The position numbers were made by a program, and so were the translations under genes. The notes under the pieces are model-generated. The model made no database searches, had not been told where the DNA came from, and saw only the letters and a program-made list of their open reading frames with translations. Positions 14,115-22,591 of a stretch of 38,190 bases of DNA are shown piece by piece (the first letter of the stretch is position 1; every line of letters starts with the position of its first letter). Where the stretch lies: NCBI GenBank assembly GCA_036835325.1, contig DAITMF010000034.1:1-38190 (forward strand). The letters are read 5' to 3'. The DNA comes from CAMCHP01 sp036835325. Lineage in GTDB: Bacteria > Bacteroidota > Bacteroidia > Flavobacteriales_D > Sanyastnellaceae.

Positions 14115-15374
14115 ATGAAAACTTTAGTCCAAGCAATTCTTGCTCTCTGTTTGGTGGTTTCGACTACCGCCTCAATCGCCCAAACGGTCGTTAAAGTAAT
14201 GTCGTACAATACGTTGAACTTTCCGTTTGGCACAATGCCCAACCGTCAAGACACGCTCAAAAAAGTGCTGAACTACAGCAAGCCTGATTTGCTGCTTCTG
14301 CAAGAGGTGCGCACGTCGCAAGGCCTCAACCTGATTCTCAACCAGGCATGCAACGAACTCCCGGGCACCTATGCCGCCGCAACTTTCATAGCCAACCAAT
14401 CGGGTTTTGGCGGAAACAACGACTTGCAACAATGCCTCATCTACAACACCGAGGTATTTGGGCTCGATGAAGAATACACCATCGAAACTGACCTGCGCGA
14501 CATCAACGTGTACAAACTCTTCTTCGCCGAAGACGCTCTCGAAACCGGAGGCGATACCACCTTCGTATACGTTTACAACACCCACTTCAAAGCCGGTTCA
14601 GAGCCTTCTGATGCCAACGACCGTACCGATATGGCCGAAATCGCCGTGAATGCCTTAGCTCAGCTCCCCGCAAACAGCTACATTCTTTTCGGTGGTGATT
14701 TTAACCTCCAAAACAGCTCAGAACCTGCCTACCAATTGCTGCTTTCTGGTGGCGGCGCCAATACCCTCGGCGACCCTATCGACGCACCCGGAAACTGGGG
14801 CGCAAGCAGCTATCCCTTCAAAGAGCACCACACACAAGCCACACGAGCCAACCAAATCTTCAACGATGGTGTTGGTGGCGGACTCGACGACCGGTTTGAC
14901 TTTATCTTGGTGAGCAATGTTATGAAAACCGCTGCATCTCCTGTGCGCTACAGCTTTGGCAGCTACAAGGCTCTCGGAAACAACGGAACTTGCTTCAACC
15001 AAAATATCACCGACTGCGCCGGTTCGATCAACGATGTGCCGCTTGATATTCTCAGGGCGATGTACTTCTTCAGCGATCACTTGCCCGTAGTCATGGAGCT
15101 CGAACTCGATTTTGCCCTTACACGCACTGAACTCGAAAAAACGAGCCCGCTTATCATCGTAACATCTGCCGGGATTCAGCTCGCGGGCAGTCAGCCAAAC
15201 ATGTACCGCATCGAAATTATCGACATGAACGGTCGCTTGGTCGATGAGGCCATTTTGAACACCGGAGAAACCCACTCTACCGGCCACCTTGCAGCTGGCT
15301 ACTACATCGCACGGGTAGTTGACGCTAACAACGGCGGCGAATTGACCCGACAAAAACTGAGCATCTGGCGGTAA
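14115..15374 (+). CDS. Secreted endonuclease/exonuclease/phosphatase family protein with T9SS sorting domain
   Basis: This 419-residue protein has a signal peptide (residues 1-22, ending SIAQ) and an EEP (DNase I-like) domain with the family motifs SYNTLNF (metal Asn), LLLLQEV (catalytic Glu64), YNTHFKAG (about 157-164), GGDFNL (about 194-199), DDRFDFILVS and SDHLPVV (catalytic Asp-His near 321-322). The last 75 residues (RIEIIDMNGRLV, HLAAGYYIARVVD, TRQKLSIWR) match a type A T9SS C-terminal sorting domain. It is probably secreted and may act on extracellular DNA or another phosphoester; the substrate cannot be told from sequence. I chose ATG 14115 because the signal peptide starts there and a -7 box lies between it and the earlier ATG. 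Confidence 0.9.
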   Translation: MKTLVQAILALCLVVSTTASIAQTVVKVMSYNTLNFPFGTMPNRQDTLKKVLNYSKPDLLLLQEVRTSQGLNLILNQACNELPGTYAAATFIANQSGFGGNNDLQQCLIYNTEVFGLDEEYTIETDLRDINVYKLFFAEDALETGGDTTFVYVYNTHFKAGSEPSDANDRTDMAEIAVNALAQLPANSYILFGGDFNLQNSSEPAYQLLLSGGGANTLGDPIDAPGNWGASSYPFKEHHTQATRANQIFNDGVGGGLDDRFDFILVSNVMKTAASPVRYSFGSYKALGNNGTCFNQNITDCAGSINDVPLDILRAMYFFSDHLPVVMELELDFALTRTELEKTSPLIIVTSAGIQLAGSQPNMYRIEIIDMNGRLVDEAILNTGETHSTGHLAAGYYIARVVDANNGGELTRQKLSIWR

Positions 15375-15392
15375 GCGTATCGGCTTCGTTTG

Positions 15393-15400
15393 TACCTTCG
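15393..15400 (+). promoter_or_regulatory. Putative -7 box (TACCTTCG) of the peroxiredoxin-like gene
   Basis: TACCTTCG ends 19 nt before the ATG at 15420. An upstream in-frame TTG (15390) would put the start within the promoter, so it is rejected as a start. Confidence 0.5.
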
Positions 15401-15419
15401 AGGTAACAATGAAACTTTT

Positions 15420-16070
15420 ATGCGCCTAACACTTTTCGTTTTTTGGGTTGGATGGATCACCACCATCACCCCTATTGCGGCTCAAAATCTGTCCCTTTCA
15501 CGGTTCGGCATCGACACCACAACCACACTTCCTGAAGGTTTACCGGTGGGGATGTATGCCCCCCTCTTTGCCGCCAGCGATGCCGATGGCAATCAAACGG
15601 CACTTTCGGAAATCCTGAAGCAGGGCAGTGCCGTTGTGGTGGTTGTGCAAGGACGCTGGTCGCGGCACGATCGCAAATTCCTTGCAGCCCTCAGCGATAG
15701 CCTACAAAGCATCAGTACCCAAGCAGCACAAGTCATCGTAGTGAGCTCTGAGAAGCCCTCCGAGCTTGCCGACCTGCGCCAACGGTATCCATCCCTGAAA
15801 ATCGTCAGCGACAGCGACGGCAGCATCGTCCAAAATTACGATGTTGCCTATACCGTGACCAAGGCCCATGCACGCCGGTACAACCTCATCAACCGCGCAA
15901 AACTTTCGCGCAATCAGGTGGCTCCTGCAAAGCTACCCGTGCCCGCAGTTTACACCATCGCCGCATCCGGACGAATCACCTGGCGCTACTTCAACTTTGA
16001 CCGCAGGCAACGGCCTTCTATCGCTGAAATCGCCGAGGCCGTGAAAGGAATTGCCAATGAACGCCGATAA
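15420..16070 (+). CDS. Exported thioredoxin-fold (peroxiredoxin-like) protein lacking cysteines
   Basis: This 216-residue protein has a signal peptide (MRLTLFVFWVGWITTITPIAAQ) and an AhpC/TSA-like fold. Its order is VGMYAPLFAASDADG (typical peroxiredoxin opening), AVVVVVQGRWSRHDRKFLAAL (where the active Cys would be), an IVVSSEKPSELADLRQRYP segment, IVSDSDGSIVQNYDV, and a late VPAVYTIAASGRITWRYFN strand pair. Related 'peroxiredoxin-like' proteins read RGxWCPYC at the active site; here the segment reads GRWSRHD and the whole protein contains no Cys. Redox catalysis is therefore unlikely. The next gene overlaps its end by 14 bases. Confidence 0.8.
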   Translation: MRLTLFVFWVGWITTITPIAAQNLSLSRFGIDTTTTLPEGLPVGMYAPLFAASDADGNQTALSEILKQGSAVVVVVQGRWSRHDRKFLAALSDSLQSISTQAAQVIVVSSEKPSELADLRQRYPSLKIVSDSDGSIVQNYDVAYTVTKAHARRYNLINRAKLSRNQVAPAKLPVPAVYTIAASGRITWRYFNFDRRQRPSIAEIAEAVKGIANERR

Positions 16071-16566
16071 CAAACTTACTTTCCGCGAAACCCAGCGCTT
16101 CAAACAATGGTGGGTTTGGGCCCTCTTGATTGGGGTCAATGGTCTTGTTATGGTGCTGCTTTTGACACGCTTTCAAGCCCTGCTCAACGGCAATGCCACA
16201 CTTGCCGAGTACGCGATTTTGAGCTTAGGGGCCCTTTCACTTATCGCACCTACCGTTCTCTTTCTTTTCATTAAGCTCGACACGGTAATCGACAATGACC
16301 GCATCGCTGTTCGGCTTTACCCGTTTCACGTTCGCTACCGCTTTTACAACCGTGAAGACGTGTCAGCGTGCCAGCTGCGTGCCTATAAACCCATCAGCGA
16401 GTACGGCGGATGGGGCCTCCGCGGCAGTTCACGTAACCGTGCCTTCAACATCAGTGGAAACCGAGGAATTCAGTTGGTGCTCACCAACGGCCACAAAGTG
16501 CTCATAGGCACCAATGCACCCGATGAAGCCGAGGCCGTTTTGAAAGCGCTAAACTGGATAAACTAA
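16057..16566 (+). CDS. Small membrane protein with PH-like C-terminus (DUF6141-like)
   Basis: This 169-residue protein has two membrane segments near residues 20-42 and 52-72. They are followed by a soluble beta-rich domain with IDNDRIAVRLYPF, PISEYGGWGLRGS, AFNISGNRGIQLVLTNGHKV and LIGTNAPDEAEAVLKAL. The YGGWG...GNRG(I/L)QL...G..LIGT pattern is common in uncharacterised Bacteroidota membrane proteins with a PH-like fold. ATG 16057 overlaps the end of the peroxiredoxin-like gene by 14 bases, so the two are probably co-expressed. The stop is 9 bases from the convergent response-regulator gene. Confidence 0.85.
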   Translation: MNADNKLTFRETQRFKQWWVWALLIGVNGLVMVLLLTRFQALLNGNATLAEYAILSLGALSLIAPTVLFLFIKLDTVIDNDRIAVRLYPFHVRYRFYNREDVSACQLRAYKPISEYGGWGLRGSSRNRAFNISGNRGIQLVLTNGHKVLIGTNAPDEAEAVLKALNWIN

Positions 16567-16575
16567 GGGAAACAC

Positions 16576-16971
16576 CTACAGAGAGGCCTCCTGCATGGCC
16601 TGCTTCAACGCCTTTGGCGTTAACGGTTTAGAAGCCTTACCAACCACCATCGGGAAACGCTCCAGCAGCGAATTGAGTTCTTCGTTTTCTGAACTGCTAA
16701 GCAAAACAACAGGCGCCGGCTGCGCGGTACCCTCTTCGCACCGCTGGTGGAAAAACTCCAAAAACGTTGCACCGTCAATCACGGGCAAATTCAAATCGAG
16801 GAAAATCAACTGGTAGTGTGAATCGACTCGCTCAAGCGCCTTCTCACCGTTGCGCACCCAATCGACCGCGGCAAACAAACCGGAGTCTTGAATAACGCGA
16901 TTCGTGAGAAAAGCCGTTACGTCGTCGTCTTCTACGACCAGCACTTTGGGCTGAATAGGTTGAATTGTCAT
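16576..16971 (-). CDS. Single-domain response regulator (CheY-like receiver)
   Basis: This 131-residue protein is a stand-alone receiver domain. Acidic residues are in VLVVEDDDVT (E15-D18), the phospho-acceptor is Asp59 (LIFLDLNLPVIDG), the switch Ser is in VVLLSSSEN (93-94) and the invariant Lys is K115 (KASKPL). No output domain is present, so it probably signals by protein contact. No histidine kinase lies in the window. ATG 16971 is chosen; the frame stays open to 17037, but residues before MTIQP are not family-like. Confidence 0.93.
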   Translation of the reverse strand: MTIQPIQPKVLVVEDDDVTAFLTNRVIQDSGLFAAVDWVRNGEKALERVDSHYQLIFLDLNLPVIDGATFLEFFHQRCEEGTAQPAPVVLLSSSENEELNSLLERFPMVVGKASKPLTPKALKQAMQEASL

Positions 16972-17135
16972 TACTCGCTCTCTCTCTGCGATGTGGTTCA
17001 AAAATAACGCGACGAATTCGTGTTTATCGTACACCAAGCAAAGTTTTTCGACGAACGGTCGTTAATTGCTTCAAAAACCCTTGAAAAATCAGGCTTTGGC
17101 ACGCTGTTTGACCGAATTCAGCTAACTTCACCCGA

Positions 17136-18074
17136 ATGGTTATGCGAAGCCTCCTTCTGGTTGTTCTACTTTTTTGGGGATGGATGCCTGCCACCCTGCT
17201 CGCTCAATCGGTGGTGCGCACCACGCATGTGTATGCTGAGCCCGGTGGTGAAGCCCTCGAGTTGGACATTCACCGGGTAAAAACCCAACTCAAGAGCGCC
17301 AAACCTGTTGTGGTGTTTGTGCACGGCGGAGGTTTTTACACAGGAACACGCAAGGAAAACAACATCGTGCACTTCTGCGATTCGTTGGCGCAAGCCGGCT
17401 TTGTGGCGGTCAACCTGCAGTACCGATTGTTTATGAAAGGACGGTCGTTCTCGTGCAATGAACCCAAAGCCGATAAAATCAAGGCCATCGCCACTGCTGC
17501 CGATGACATTCGCGCAGCTACAAACTGGCTGCTTGACAGGGCTGACAGCTTGGGGATTGACCCAAGGCGTGTGTTCTTGGCCGGAAGCAGCGCTGGTGCT
17601 GAGGCCATATTGCATTCGGCCTACGCAACGCGAACAGCTGAAAACCGTCCGGTAACGCCGCTGCCCAATCAATTTGGCTACTGCGGCTTGCTTTCGTTTG
17701 CAGGGGCGATGCTCGAAAGCGATTGGATTGATGCGAACTTTGCCTTGCCCACCTTATTTTACCACGGCAACTGCGACCCGTTGGTTCCTTATGGCACTGC
17801 CATCCACCACTACTGCAAAACCGACAAGCCCGGAGCCATGTTGCTCCACGGCAGTGCCACCTTGCACGAACGGCTTGAGCGATTGGGCGTCACCACCCGT
17901 TTGGTGACCGGTTGTGGCGGGCAGCACGGAAGCGCAGTGTACCCCATCGAAGACGACATTGCGCTCATCATTGACTTTATGCAACGGGTGATGGCCGGTG
18001 AACACTTTGTTGAACACGAAGTGCGCAAACTGTCTGACAAAACCTGTTCGTACGGACCGTCGCCGTGCGATTGA
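17136..18074 (+). CDS. Secreted alpha/beta hydrolase (carboxylesterase, BD-FAE type)
   Basis: This 312-residue protein has a signal peptide (about 1-24, ending LLAQ) and an esterase/lipase fold. The oxyanion-hole motif is HGGG (63-66), the nucleophile is Ser152 in GSSAG, the acid is probably Asp214 in GNCDPLVPYG and the base His264 in GGQHGSA. Several Cys (81, 107, 183, 213, 227, 260 and two near the C-terminus) suggest disulfides, consistent with export. The substrate is unknown; family members hydrolyse short acyl or feruloyl esters. ATG 17136 is used; ATG 17142 is an alternative. A TAACTTCA -7-like sequence lies about 6 nt upstream. The stop is 12 bases from the convergent Crp/Fnr gene. 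Confidence 0.9.
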   Translation: MVMRSLLLVVLLFWGWMPATLLAQSVVRTTHVYAEPGGEALELDIHRVKTQLKSAKPVVVFVHGGGFYTGTRKENNIVHFCDSLAQAGFVAVNLQYRLFMKGRSFSCNEPKADKIKAIATAADDIRAATNWLLDRADSLGIDPRRVFLAGSSAGAEAILHSAYATRTAENRPVTPLPNQFGYCGLLSFAGAMLESDWIDANFALPTLFYHGNCDPLVPYGTAIHHYCKTDKPGAMLLHGSATLHERLERLGVTTRLVTGCGGQHGSAVYPIEDDIALIIDFMQRVMAGEHFVEHEVRKLSDKTCSYGPSPCD

Positions 18075-18086
18075 CGCATCGTCAGC

Positions 18087-18680
18087 TTATTTCGAAACCA
18101 TTCTCCGGCGAAGCTTGCTCAAGAATTCAGGCGTGATGCCCAAGTACGAAGCAATGTACTTTTGCGGAACCCATTGATCAATGCCCGGATAGTCGCGCAA
18201 ATAGGCACGGTAATGGGCCTCGGCATCGGCACCAATGGTACGCATGATGCGCCGTTGGTGCACCACCAGAGCATTGGCAAAGATTTTCCTGAAGTACCTT
18301 TCGTACACCGGACATTCTTCGAGCAGTGCCTCGTAGTCGTCTGAACGGATGGCGAGCGCCCATCCATCGGTAAGCGCTTGAATGGTGAGTTCAGAATCGG
18401 CGGTTTGAATAAATCCCTTCAGGTCGGTTGTCCACCAATGGGCAACGGCAAACTGCATAACGTGTTCTTGTCCGTTCGCGTCGAAGTACGAAGCCATGGT
18501 GCATCCTTCCCGAATCCAATAGAAATGGTCAGCGCGGTCGCCTGTGTTTTGGAGGGTGTCGCGTTTCTTGAACTCAATTTTCCTCATCCGCGCGAGCAAA
18601 GCCAAAGCCTCATCGTGGCTCAAGGTTACGTACCTGCTCAATTCGTCAATCAATTCGTCGGGTGAAAGCATAGGCAGCAT
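18087..18680 (-). CDS. Crp/Fnr-family transcriptional regulator
   Basis: This 197-residue protein has a cNMP-binding-type beta barrel (about 20-125, including KRDTLQNTGDRADHFYWIRE and the QFAVAHWWTTD segment) and a C-terminal helix-turn-helix (QKYIASYLGITPEFLSKLRRRM). No Fnr-type N-terminal Cys cluster is seen, and the effector is unknown. The frame opens at TTG 18716; ATG 18680 (MLPMLSPDEL) is the better start, with ATG 18671 also possible. It diverges from yceI across a short region and could regulate it. Confidence 0.92.
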   Translation of the reverse strand: MLPMLSPDELIDELSRYVTLSHDEALALLARMRKIEFKKRDTLQNTGDRADHFYWIREGCTMASYFDANGQEHVMQFAVAHWWTTDLKGFIQTADSELTIQALTDGWALAIRSDDYEALLEECPVYERYFRKIFANALVVHQRRIMRTIGADAEAHYRAYLRDYPGIDQWVPQKYIASYLGITPEFLSKLRRRMVSK

Positions 18681-18738
18681 TAACAGTTCTTCACAGCTGA
18701 AATTGAACTGGTTCAATGGAGTTCCCTGCGGGGATGTT

Positions 18739-18746
18739 CACCTTTG
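18739..18746 (+). promoter_or_regulatory. Putative -7 box (CACCTTTG) of the YceI gene
   Basis: CACCTTTG, the same variant as at pgi and fbaA, ends 19 nt before the ATG at 18766. It lies in the divergent region shared with the Crp/Fnr gene. Confidence 0.5.
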
Positions 18747-18765
18747 TACCATAAATACACCCCTT

Positions 18766-19302
18766 ATGGAAGCAACAAAAACCACATGGAACGTTGACCT
18801 CGCCCACAGCGAGCTCTTGTTCAAAGTACGCCACATGGTGATTTCAACCGTCACCGGAAAGTTCGGCAAATTTTCAGCAACTGTGCATGCTGACAGCGAT
18901 GATTTTGACGGTGCCGAAGTTGAAATGGAAGCTGAGGTAAGCACCATCGACACCAACAGCGGAGACCGCGACAACCACTTGCGCAGCGGTGATTTCTTCA
19001 ATGCTGAGCAGTTTCCGAAGCTTATTTTGAAAAATGGCAAACTAACCCGCAAAGGGGGTGACTATGAGCTCACAGGCGAGTTGACCATTCGCGATGTCAC
19101 CAAAACCGTGCGTTTCGACGTTGAGTTCAACGGCGTTGGCAAAGACCCCTGGGGAAACACCAAAGCCGGCTTTGAAGTGAAAGGCAAAATCAACCGCACC
19201 GACTACGGTTTGAACTGGAATGCAGCCCTTGAAACCGGCGGCGTGTTGGTGAGTGAAGAAGTAAAACTTTCTGCGAACCTGCAGTTTGCGGTGCAGGGTT
19301 AA
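18766..19302 (+). CDS. YceI-family lipid-binding protein (no signal peptide)
   Basis: This 178-residue protein is a full YceI domain (lipocalin-like barrel that binds polyisoprenoids or other amphiphiles). The landmarks are WNVDLAHSELLFKVRHMVIS, VTGKFGKFSATV, STIDTNSGDRDNHLRSGDFF, the GELTIRDVTKTVRFDVEF segment and NRTDYGLNWN. The usual E. coli-type signal peptide is absent, so this copy is probably cytoplasmic. ATG 18766 is chosen; the frame is open to 18544, but the upstream part overlaps the divergent Crp/Fnr gene antisense. A bidirectional terminator follows. Confidence 0.95.
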   Translation: MEATKTTWNVDLAHSELLFKVRHMVISTVTGKFGKFSATVHADSDDFDGAEVEMEAEVSTIDTNSGDRDNHLRSGDFFNAEQFPKLILKNGKLTRKGGDYELTGELTIRDVTKTVRFDVEFNGVGKDPWGNTKAGFEVKGKINRTDYGLNWNAALETGGVLVSEEVKLSANLQFAVQG

Positions 19303-19315
19303 ACCTACGCTACAG

Positions 19316-19347
19316 CATCAAAAAAGGGCCGTTCTGGCCCTTTTTTA
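19316..19347. terminator. Bidirectional intrinsic terminator
   Basis: A symmetric hairpin, AAAAAAGGGCC / GGCCCTTTTTT with loop gttct, serves both yceI (plus strand) and the converging propeller pseudogene (minus strand). Confidence 0.92.
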
Positions 19348-19372
19348 TTGGTAATTGCTCGTTTTTTTTCAG

Positions 19373-21999
19373 CTATCGCTGGATGAGAATTTTCTCGGTG
19401 AGGATGAGCCGGTTTGCGCGATCAAAGAGGCAAACGAAGTAAATACCGACCGCCAATTCACTGACCGACGCGGCGTTGACCGTGGGCCCTGAAGCGAGCT
19501 CGAAACGTTTGCCCTCGAGATTGTAGGCAACAACCGAAGCCACTTCGTGCTCACTCGAATTCCATCGAACGGCGTCGGAAGCCGGGTTCGAATAGATGGC
19601 GGCGGCCTTTGGCGCTGTGTTCTCAGCGGTTGTTGAAGCCGCGTCAATGCGCAAATCCCAAACCCCGCGGGCATAGGTAGCGAAGCGAACGGTGTTTTGC
19701 GCTTCCAAGAACTCAACGTCCATGTAATGCACCAGTGGTGCTGTATCGCCCGCTATTTCGAACCACTCGTTTTCAACGGCGATAAATACGAACGGGGCAA
19801 TTCCGGTGGCGGCGTAAACCATGCTTTCATCGGCATTGAAGGCCAAGCGCTCAACGATGGTTGATGGCATACCGGCATTCACTGCGGTGAAGGTGGCGCC
19901 GTAATCGGTGCTTTTGAACACCGGTGAGTTGTCGTAACCGCTGCCGGCCAGCCAGAGCTCGCCGGGATTCACTTCAGAAACAAGGATGTGTCGGCACCAA
20001 AACCAAGGTGCACCAAGATTGGTCATTTGCCAATTGGCACCGTCGTCGCTTGATCTGAAAAGGCGACCGTTTCCGGTAGCTACGTACAGTTGATTGGGGT
20101 TGTTTGGATCGCTGGAAATGGCCGAAATGATTTCGCCCGACGACGCGGCTTGGAAATTGAAGTCGCTTTGGGTTGCCACGGCGTCGTTTCCGGGTACAGC
20201 TTGCAGGCGGATGAGTCTGCTGCCGCCGGCGTCGTTGATGAACCCTGCTGTTAAGCATACATCGGGCTGGCTGGGTTTAACGTGCACCGGTGCCTCCCAG
20301 TAAGGAATTGAACCTTCAACCCAGTAAGGCGACCACGTTGAGAGTACTTCACTCGTTGATGAATTTGACACGTAATTGGTTCCGTCGCCGAGCCACCAGC
20401 ACCAGAAGCTATCTCCTGCATCGCCGGTTTCGAGTGCTGTGACGTCTCCTCCCCAGATGTACTCGAAATTGGCCGGTGTTTCAGGGTCAATGCCGATGTT
20501 GGTCATCACATAGCCATTGTCTTGGGTACCTACGAACATGCGTTCGGGGTGGCTTTCATCGGTTGCCATTTTGTAAATCTGGGTATTGTTCATTCCCGGG
20601 CGGCTGATGTTGTTGAACAGCAGTTGATTGCTTACCACACCGTTTGTGGTCAGAGCGAAACCGTCACCAGTTTCTTCGGTGTAAATGCCACCATCGGTGC
20701 CGATGATCCAATTGGTTTGGCCGTTCAGTTCAAAGGTGCCGGTGTAGGGCACATCGCCGTGGTAGAGGGTGTACCAGCCATTGGGATCGGTGTTGGGGAT
20801 CGTCCACGTCAAGCCACCATCGCTTGAGTGGCTCATCAAAACGCCACCGAGAACGATCTCTTGGGGGTTGTCGGCAGCGATTCCGAACGAATTTTGACCA
20901 AATGGGAAATTGGCCCATTCAAAGGGAATTGTGCTTCTGAACGTCCAGTTGCTACCCGATTGGGTGCTTCGCCATACGGTTCCGCCTTGGCCATCGATGC
21001 CTGCCCACAAGTAGAGCAGGGTTTCACCGTTGGTGGTTTCACCTTGCAAGTGGCACATGAACATGGCAGGGTTTTGGGTGATGAGGCCTTTTAGTTCGCG
21101 CTCAGCCGTGGTAGATGAAACTTCAAACAGGCTGTCTTCGAGTGCCAAGAAAATGGGTGAATCGGAGAAATCGGCATCGAGCCACATGTCGCTCTTCACA
21201 TGGCGACCGCCATCCCCGACAGGGATTGCAGATCGGTAGAAGAGGCTAAACGACTGGCCGTAGTTGGTTGATTTGTACACACTGTAATAATCGGTGGGCA
21301 CATTGGGGTTGTACTCATGTGTAAACAGGTAGGTGGTTGGTGCAGCCCCTGCTTCTTGGCGGCTCAACATTCTTCGAATGCCCATGATCGGTTATTCGTC
21401 GTAACCGTCTGATTGTGACTAAGTGGCGCCTTCGTCATCGCTCCAAAAAACGCCCCATTGGTTGATGACTTTGATCCATCCACCGCACAAAATACGGTAA
21501 CCTTGATCGGTTTTGAATACATCAAATACGGGCGATGTACCCAATGCGAGCGGGTATTGGTCGTTCAATGCAACCCAGTTTTCGCCTTCCATTGTGCCCT
21601 TGAACACAATGCCGTGATTGGCGAGTGCGAAGAGCACATCGTCTTCGGGAAATGCGTGCAAATCAGTGATTCGTCCGGGTATGTCGGTTGGCCCACGATC
21701 AAACCAATCGCCGGTGAGGTATCCGGCGACGAGTTCTTCAGAACGGCTGCTTTCGGCTCGGTGCCGAATCAAGCCGGCCAGGCTTTGGGCTTCCAAAACT
21801 TGCCAGTTGGTTTCGGGGCTGCATCGGTTGATGGTGTTCAACCATTCGTCAGGACGTTTATCGCCTTTCACGCGTTCACTGCTGTAGCGTGATTTCGTCT
21901 TTCTTCAAAGGCAGGTTTGTTGGGTTCATCGTTGTTCGAGGGTGAGCAAGCGCACATCCACCCGAAAAAAACGGCCCCGGCAAGCAATTCAAAACGCAT
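19373..21999 (-). pseudogene. T9SS-type secreted BNR/sortilin-like propeller protein, broken by a frameshift and two in-frame stops
   Basis: A protein of about 870 residues can be reassembled from three pieces. Piece 1 (21999 to about 21900) has a signal peptide (MRFELLAGAVFFGWMCACS) and FEER. Piece 2 (to 21422) continues as KSRYSSERVKGDKRPDEW and ends VFWSDDEGAT. Piece 3 (21391-19373) runs from PIMGIRRML through many Asp-box (S.DGG.TW) propeller blades to a type A T9SS sorting domain (AIYSNPASDAVRW, VGIYFVCLFD, EKILIQR). Pieces 1 and 2 differ by one base within GAAGAAAGACGAAA (21893-21906). Pieces 2 and 3 share one frame, interrupted by TAG (21419-21421) and TAA (21392-21394). The TAG sits exactly where an Asp-box Trp (TGG) is expected. 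Piece 3 alone (ATG 21385, 670 codons) is open but has no signal peptide. This is probably a recent pseudogene; sequencing error is the alternative. Confidence 0.85.
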
Positions 22000-22159
22000 A
22001 TTCGTCGGTTTTCGAGCTAAATGTACTATTGAAAATGCCATGCTATTCACTGCCGGCCTTTATGGCGAAGAATTTAACACTGGCTGCCATCAATGGTACA
22101 ATTCACGCTTGCGAGGCTTCATTCCTGAACTTACTCTGCCTGTTGGTGGTTAAGAGAGC

Positions 22160-22555
22160 GTGAACCATGTTACAACATCATACAACCATTTGCGGCGGCT
22201 GCGGCGTGGCAGGCGCATTGTGGGCTTTGCCCGTATGGAGAACGGACAGCTGTATTATTCACGTGACAGCTTCTGGTGGTCGGGAATTGTGATACATCAC
22301 GACGAAAAAGACGAGTTCTGCGGCTACCGCACGGCCGATAGTCGGCTCATTTTCTCTGACGACATTGTAACGTTTAAACCAACGAAGTGGTTCCAACAAA
22401 AGCAGTACTACGTTGTTACAAGAGAGTGCGGTGGTTGGCTTTTGAAGAAATTGTTTGGCACGAAAACGCTTCCACTCACAGCACTTGACGGTGTAAAGCA
22501 ACTGCAAGTGGTTAGTCATGCCTTTCTTCAAGAGCCCGCGATTTGTGCTGAGTAA
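22160..22555 (+). CDS. Hypothetical small protein
   Basis: An open frame of up to 131 codons, GTG start at 22160 or internal ATG 22235. The composition looks protein-like, with a mix of charged and aromatic residues (YYSRDSFWWSGIVIHHDEKD, CGYRTADSRLIFSDDIVTF, PTKWFQQKQYYVVTREC). The segment from GRRIVGFARMENGQLYY onward looks like one small mostly beta domain, so the ATG at 22235 may be too late. No family is recognised and no signal peptide or membrane segment is seen. It stands alone between the propeller pseudogene and the PorE-like gene. It may be a lineage-specific gene; its start is uncertain. Confidence 0.55.
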   Translation: MNHVTTSYNHLRRLRRGRRIVGFARMENGQLYYSRDSFWWSGIVIHHDEKDEFCGYRTADSRLIFSDDIVTFKPTKWFQQKQYYVVTRECGGWLLKKLFGTKTLPLTALDGVKQLQVVSHAFLQEPAICAE

Positions 22556-22577
22556 CAAAAGATTCTATCTGTTTGGC

Positions 22578-22585
22578 TACATTCG
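22578..22585 (+). promoter_or_regulatory. Putative -7 box (TACATTCG) of the PorE-like gene
   Basis: TACATTCG ends 6 nt before the ATG at 22592, another near-leaderless spacing. Confidence 0.45.
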
Positions 22586-22591
22586 TGGTGA

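Noticed and set aside
14718..15353. Minus-strand ORF of 211 codons inside the EEP nuclease gene
   Set aside because: It is antisense to a gene with clear catalytic motifs and a sorting domain.
21392..21421. Stop-codon reassignment or programmed read-through in the propeller gene
   Set aside because: Intact genes in the window use TAG and TAA as normal stops, a second stop follows nine codons later, and there is also a frameshift, so decay or sequence error is simpler.
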